Shown one piece after another: positions 61,396 to 64,000 of a stretch of 64,000 bases of DNA. The notes beneath the pieces were generated by a model. It did not search any database and was not told the DNA's origin. It saw only the letters and a program-made list of their open reading frames with translations. The stretch comes from JBGQOG01 sp052113705 (lineage in GTDB: Bacteria; Pseudomonadota; Alphaproteobacteria; Rhodobacterales; Rhodobacteraceae). Each line of letters starts with the position of its first letter. Position 1 is the stretch's first letter. A program made the translations under genes and the position numbers. The stretch lies in NCBI RefSeq assembly GCF_052113705.1, contig NZ_JBGQOG010000009.1:62001-126000 (forward strand), in the 5' to 3' direction.

Positions 61396-62007
61396 TCAGA
61401 TGAGACGATAATCCTTGGCGCGTTGAATCGCCTCGGCAGTGGTACGCGCCATCAACCGGATTCTCGCAGAGTTCAGCCGCGCCTTCAGCGCACTCTCCGA
61501 TATGCCCAGTTTGGCCGCCGCCGCAGCGTGTCGGTCGCCTCCCGCGATATGCTTGAGTGCTTCGATTTGAGCGCGGGTGAGGTCTTGCGGAAGCTCGGTC
61601 ATCGCATGCATCCGATGGATCAGCGTGGCAAACATCGCCATTTCATCATCGGTGAATTCGCGCTCTCCATGCGCCGCGCTGGCGATGGTGCGCGACTTGA
61701 TCGGCCCGCAGGACACTGTCATCCCGTAATTCAGCCCATACCGGCGCGTCTCGTCAAAAATACCAAAAGGATCCGGTAATGACGGATCACTCCAACGGAT
61801 CACCCCCTCTGTGCTAAAGCCCCAGGCGACCATCGGGTCGCGCAGCGCATAGCCATTCTCGGTGTAGTGATCCAGCCAGGCCTGATCATAGGTCTGAAAG
61901 GTCATCAGCGGTGAGGTGAAACGGATGTGCAGGCCTATAAAATACCCTGCCGGCGCGATTTTCGCCAGTTTCCGCAGTTCAATTTCGATTCCAGCATGCG
62001 TGACCAT
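61396..62007 (-). CDS. LuxR family quorum-sensing regulator
   Basis: A 203-residue LuxR-type regulator. The autoinducer-binding domain (about residues 20-130) shows the conserved Trp, Tyr, Asp and Pro as YDQAWLDHY and ALRDPMVAWG, with a further Trp in VIRWSD. The C-terminal LuxR helix-turn-helix begins LTRAQIEALKHIAGG and contains KLGISESALKARLNSARIRL. There is no ribosome-binding site before the ATG at 62007, and an in-frame TAA lies 7 bases upstream, so this start is firm. It probably responds to the signal made by the downstream luxI. Confidence 0.9.
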   Translation of the reverse strand: MVTHAGIEIELRKLAKIAPAGYFIGLHIRFTSPLMTFQTYDQAWLDHYTENGYALRDPMVAWGFSTEGVIRWSDPSLPDPFGIFDETRRYGLNYGMTVSCGPIKSRTIASAAHGEREFTDDEMAMFATLIHRMHAMTELPQDLTRAQIEALKHIAGGDRHAAAAAKLGISESALKARLNSARIRLMARTTAEAIQRAKDYRLI

Positions 62008-62012
62008 ATCTT

Positions 62013-62041
62013 TTTAGACAAGTTGCCAATAATTTCGTCAA
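62013..62041 (-). promoter_or_regulatory. Candidate promoter of luxR giving a leaderless transcript
   Basis: On the minus strand TTGACG (62036-62041) and TCTAAA (62013-62018) are spaced by 17 bases. The predicted start point falls on or one base from the A of the luxR ATG at 62007, which would explain why no ribosome-binding site is present. Confidence 0.5.
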
Positions 62042-62053
62042 CCGCAAAATTGG

Positions 62054-62070
62054 AAGGTTTTCAAACCCTT
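62054..62070. promoter_or_regulatory. Near-perfect palindrome upstream of luxR
   Basis: AAGGTTTTCAAACCCTT has 7 of 8 matched pairs around a central C. It lies just upstream of the candidate -35 box, centred about 55 bases from the luxR start, where an activator such as a LuxR dimer could bind. Confidence 0.45.
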
Positions 62071-62104
62071 TGTATAGGTGCCGCACCGTAACGCGGCCAC
62101 CAAA

Positions 62105-62132
62105 AGAAAAACCCCGCCAAAGGCGGGGCTTT
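62105..62132 (-). terminator. Terminator of the rpsK-rpoA-rplQ unit
   Basis: CCCCGCC/GGCGGGG (62112-62118 with 62122-62128) with loop AAA lies after the rplQ stop. On the minus strand it is followed by TTTTTCTTTT. Confidence 0.93.
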
Positions 62133-62155
62133 CCAGAAAGACCGGAGCGTTGGCC

Positions 62156-62572
62156 TTATGCTTCGGCGGCTTCGCGCTCGAGGCGGGCTTTGTCAGCTGC
62201 GCCTTTTGCCGAGGTGTCGCGTTCCACGAATTCGATGATCGCCATCGGGGCCATGTCGCCATAGCGGAAGCCGGCTTTCAGGATACGGACATAGCCGCCC
62301 TGACGCTCTTTGTAGCGCGGCCCGAGGATATCGAACAGTTTCGCGACATACATGTCTTGCTTCAGCTGCGAGGCAGCCTGACGGCGGGCGTGCAGATCGC
62401 CACGTTTCGCCAGGGTGATCAGCTTTTCGATGATCGGGCGAAGTTCTTTGGCTTTCGGCAGGGTGGTCTTGATTTGCTCATGCTCGATGAGCGAACCGGC
62501 CATGTTGGCGAACATCGCTTTGCGGTGCTCATGGGTACGGTTCAGTTTGCGGTAACCGCTGGCGTGACGCAT
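62156..62572 (-). CDS. rplQ: Ribosomal protein L17
   Basis: A 138-residue 50S protein. The conserved core includes MRHASGYRKLNRTHEHRKAM, FANMAGSLIEHEQIKTTLPKAKELRP (in parts: NMAGSLIEHEQIKTTLPKA) and RQAASQLK, with a Lys/Glu/Ala-rich tail of about 25 residues. It is the last gene of the ribosomal superoperon and ends at a strong terminator. Confidence 0.97.
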   Translation of the reverse strand: MRHASGYRKLNRTHEHRKAMFANMAGSLIEHEQIKTTLPKAKELRPIIEKLITLAKRGDLHARRQAASQLKQDMYVAKLFDILGPRYKERQGGYVRILKAGFRYGDMAPMAIIEFVERDTSAKGAADKARLEREAAEA

Positions 62573-62711
62573 GGGAATCTCCTCTTCGCGTTTTTACTTT
62601 GTCCGGCGCACCCTCGAATGGGCGGCTCACCTTGGGGCTTTTGCCCATAGTTCCCCGGCAGATCCGGGCATTGAATGGGGGGCGTTTAGCGACGCCCCCC
62701 GAAGTTGTCAA

Positions 62712-63728
62712 TCAGAACTGGTCTTCGAAACGCTTGGCCAGGTCTTCGATGTTTTCCGGCGGCCAGTCTTCGACTTCCATCCCGAGATGCAGACCCATGC
62801 CCGAAAGCACTTCCTTGATCTCGTTCAGCGATTTGCGGCCGAAGTTCGGGGTGCGCAGCATCTCGGCTTCGGTTTTCTGGATCAGATCGCCGATGTAGAC
62901 GATGTTATCGTTCTTCAGGCAGTTCGCCGAACGCACCGAAAGCTCGAGCTCGTCGACTTTCTTCAGCAGGAGCGGGTTGAATTCCAGCCCGTCTTCCGCA
63001 TCCGCCTTCGAGGCCGATTCCGGTTCGTCGAAGTTGACGAAGATCGACAGCTGGTCTTGCAGGATGCGTGCAGCATAGGCCACGGCGTCATCCGGCGTCA
63101 GCGAGCCGTCGGTTTCGATCTTCATGGTCAGCTTGTCATAGTCCAGCACCTGGCCCTCACGGGTCGGCTGCACTTCGTAGCTGACTTTTTTCACCGGCGA
63201 ATAGATCGCATCGATCGGAATCAGGCCGATCGGCGCATCTTCCGGGCGATTCTTGTCGGCAGCGACATAGCCTTTGCCGGTGTTGACGGTCAGTTCCATG
63301 AACAGATCCGCGCCATCGTCGAGGTGACAGATGACATGGTCTTTGTTCAGCACTTCGATGCCGTTCGATTCCGAGATGTCACCAGCGGTGACAACGCCCG
63401 GGCCTTTGGCAGAGATCGACAGGCGTTTCGGCCCTTCGACTTCCATCTTCAGGCTCACGCCTTTGAGGTTCAGCACGATATCGGTGACGTCTTCACGCAC
63501 ACCGGCGACGCTGGAGAACTCATGCAGGACGTTGTCGATCTGCACGCTGGTGATCGCAGCACCTTGCAGCGACGACATCAGCACCCGGCGCAGCGCATTG
63601 CCCAGCGTCAGACCAAAACCGCGTTCCAGCGGTTCGGCGGTGACGGTGGCCTGACGTGCGGGATCGTTGCCGACCTTCACATCCAGCTGCGCGGGCTTGA
63701 TCAATTCAGCCCAATTCTTGTGGATCAT
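62712..63728 (-). CDS. rpoA: RNA polymerase alpha subunit
   Basis: A 338-residue alpha subunit, the exact length usual in alphaproteobacteria. The N-terminal assembly domain shows LERGFGLTLGNALRRVLMSSLQGAAITSV (in parts: GLTLGNALRRVLMSSLQGAA), and the C-terminal domain for promoter and activator contacts begins LSVRSANCLKNDNIVYIGDL (DELELSVRSANCLKND) near residue 262 and ends in NEIKEVLSGMGLHLGM. The ATG at 63728 (MIHKNWAEL) follows GGAGG. A hairpin lies between rpsK and rpoA. Confidence 0.98.
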   Translation of the reverse strand: MIHKNWAELIKPAQLDVKVGNDPARQATVTAEPLERGFGLTLGNALRRVLMSSLQGAAITSVQIDNVLHEFSSVAGVREDVTDIVLNLKGVSLKMEVEGPKRLSISAKGPGVVTAGDISESNGIEVLNKDHVICHLDDGADLFMELTVNTGKGYVAADKNRPEDAPIGLIPIDAIYSPVKKVSYEVQPTREGQVLDYDKLTMKIETDGSLTPDDAVAYAARILQDQLSIFVNFDEPESASKADAEDGLEFNPLLLKKVDELELSVRSANCLKNDNIVYIGDLIQKTEAEMLRTPNFGRKSLNEIKEVLSGMGLHLGMEVEDWPPENIEDLAKRFEDQF

Positions 63729-63801
63729 GCGTTCTGCCTCCATACTTGTCCCAGACCCATGTCCGTTATCCGGGACGCCCGAGGATAAAAACGAAAGCGA
63801 C

Positions 63802-63829
63802 CGGGCCGCGTGAAGAATCACACGGCCCG
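63802..63829 (-). other. Hairpin in the rpsK-rpoA spacer
   Basis: CGGGCCG/CGGCCCG with an added GTG/CAC (one C-A mismatch) encloses a 6-base loop. On the minus strand it is followed by TCGCTTTCG, so it is attenuator-like at most. Confidence 0.4.
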
Positions 63830-63845
63830 ATCACTGTAGTGTCGA

Positions 63846-64000
63846 TTAGACGCGACGGCGCTTCGGCGGACGGCAGCCGTTGTGAGCCATCGGGGTCACA
63901 TCACGGATCGAGGTGATGTTGAAGCCGGCAGCGGCCAGCGCGCGCAGCGCCGACTCACGGCCCGAACCCGGGCCCTGCACTTCGACTTCCAGCGTTTTCA
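63846..64000 (-). CDS. rpsK: Ribosomal protein S11, 3' part
   Basis: The last 51 residues of uS11. The sequence GPGSGRESALRAL, ITSIRDVTPMAHNGCRPPKR and the final RRRV are the family C terminus. The 5' part lies beyond the right edge. It precedes rpoA as in the standard alpha operon. Confidence 0.96.
   Translation of the reverse strand, partial: KTLEVEVQGPGSGRESALRALAAAGFNITSIRDVTPMAHNGCRPPKRRRV

Overview
The window is chromosomal DNA of a GC-rich alphaproteobacterium of the Rhodobacteraceae, most like Rhodobacter in the broad sense. The grounds are: the ethylmalonyl-CoA pathway pair ccr/ecm; an smo/mtlK polyol operon whose SmoS closely resembles the Rhodobacter sphaeroides sorbitol dehydrogenase as I remember it; bztABCD, an operon type first described in R. 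capsulatus; a luxR-luxI pair close to the rpsK-rpoA-rplQ end of the ribosomal superoperon; and fused phaAB antiporter subunits. These assignments come from reading the protein sequences, not from a database search.

Layout. 1-5.6 kb: the end of a purine nucleoside phosphorylase gene, a GNAT acetyltransferase, a TSUP permease with its TIGR02186-type partner, an SDR with a stand-alone Lrp-type ligand-binding domain, and a RecD-like helicase. 5.7-9.8 kb: ccr and ecm, divergent, with a small secreted-protein gene between them. 9.8-14.1 kb: an EamA exporter with its LysR regulator, two tandem paralogous secreted repeat proteins, and an azoreductase. 14.3-19.6 kb: a translation and secretion cluster ffh - chorismate mutase - rpsP - rimM - sulfotransferase-like - trmD - rplS - rpmE. 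19.8-24.3 kb: a secreted protein, MipZ, and a glutamine synthetase-like enzyme plus a class III aminotransferase. 24.4-30.3 kb: the complete Mnh/Mrp (Pha) cation/proton antiporter operon. 30.5-38.9 kb: polyol uptake and oxidation (HAD, smoC, smoEFGK, smoS, mtlK). 39.0-51.6 kb: tRNA-Arg, an orphan histidine kinase, and the rpmH-rnpA-yidD-ttcA-(degenerate GGDEF/EAL)-yidC-MOSC-engB block, then an SDR, argB, a ferredoxin-like protein and a SixA-type phosphatase. 51.7-56.3 kb: the bztDCBA glutamate/aspartate ABC transporter. 56.5-60.6 kb: rarA-crcB-rluC-type-HAD-ATP12. 60.7-62.0 kb: luxI/luxR quorum sensing. 62.1-64.0 kb: rplQ, rpoA and the 3' part of rpsK.

Most of the window is dense housekeeping sequence with many 4-nt ATGA start/stop overlaps. 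No gap between genes exceeds about 300 bases. I saw no insertion sequence, prophage, CRISPR array or rRNA gene. The points most worth following are: the tandem secreted repeat-protein family (11.9-13.2 kb); two 14-bp operator-like palindromes in front of smoE; a perfect 9-bp inverted repeat over the ecm promoter; a probable leaderless luxR transcript; matching hairpins placed directly after the binding-protein gene of both ABC operons; a degenerate GGDEF/EAL protein; and an intergenic repeat family found at convergent gene ends.
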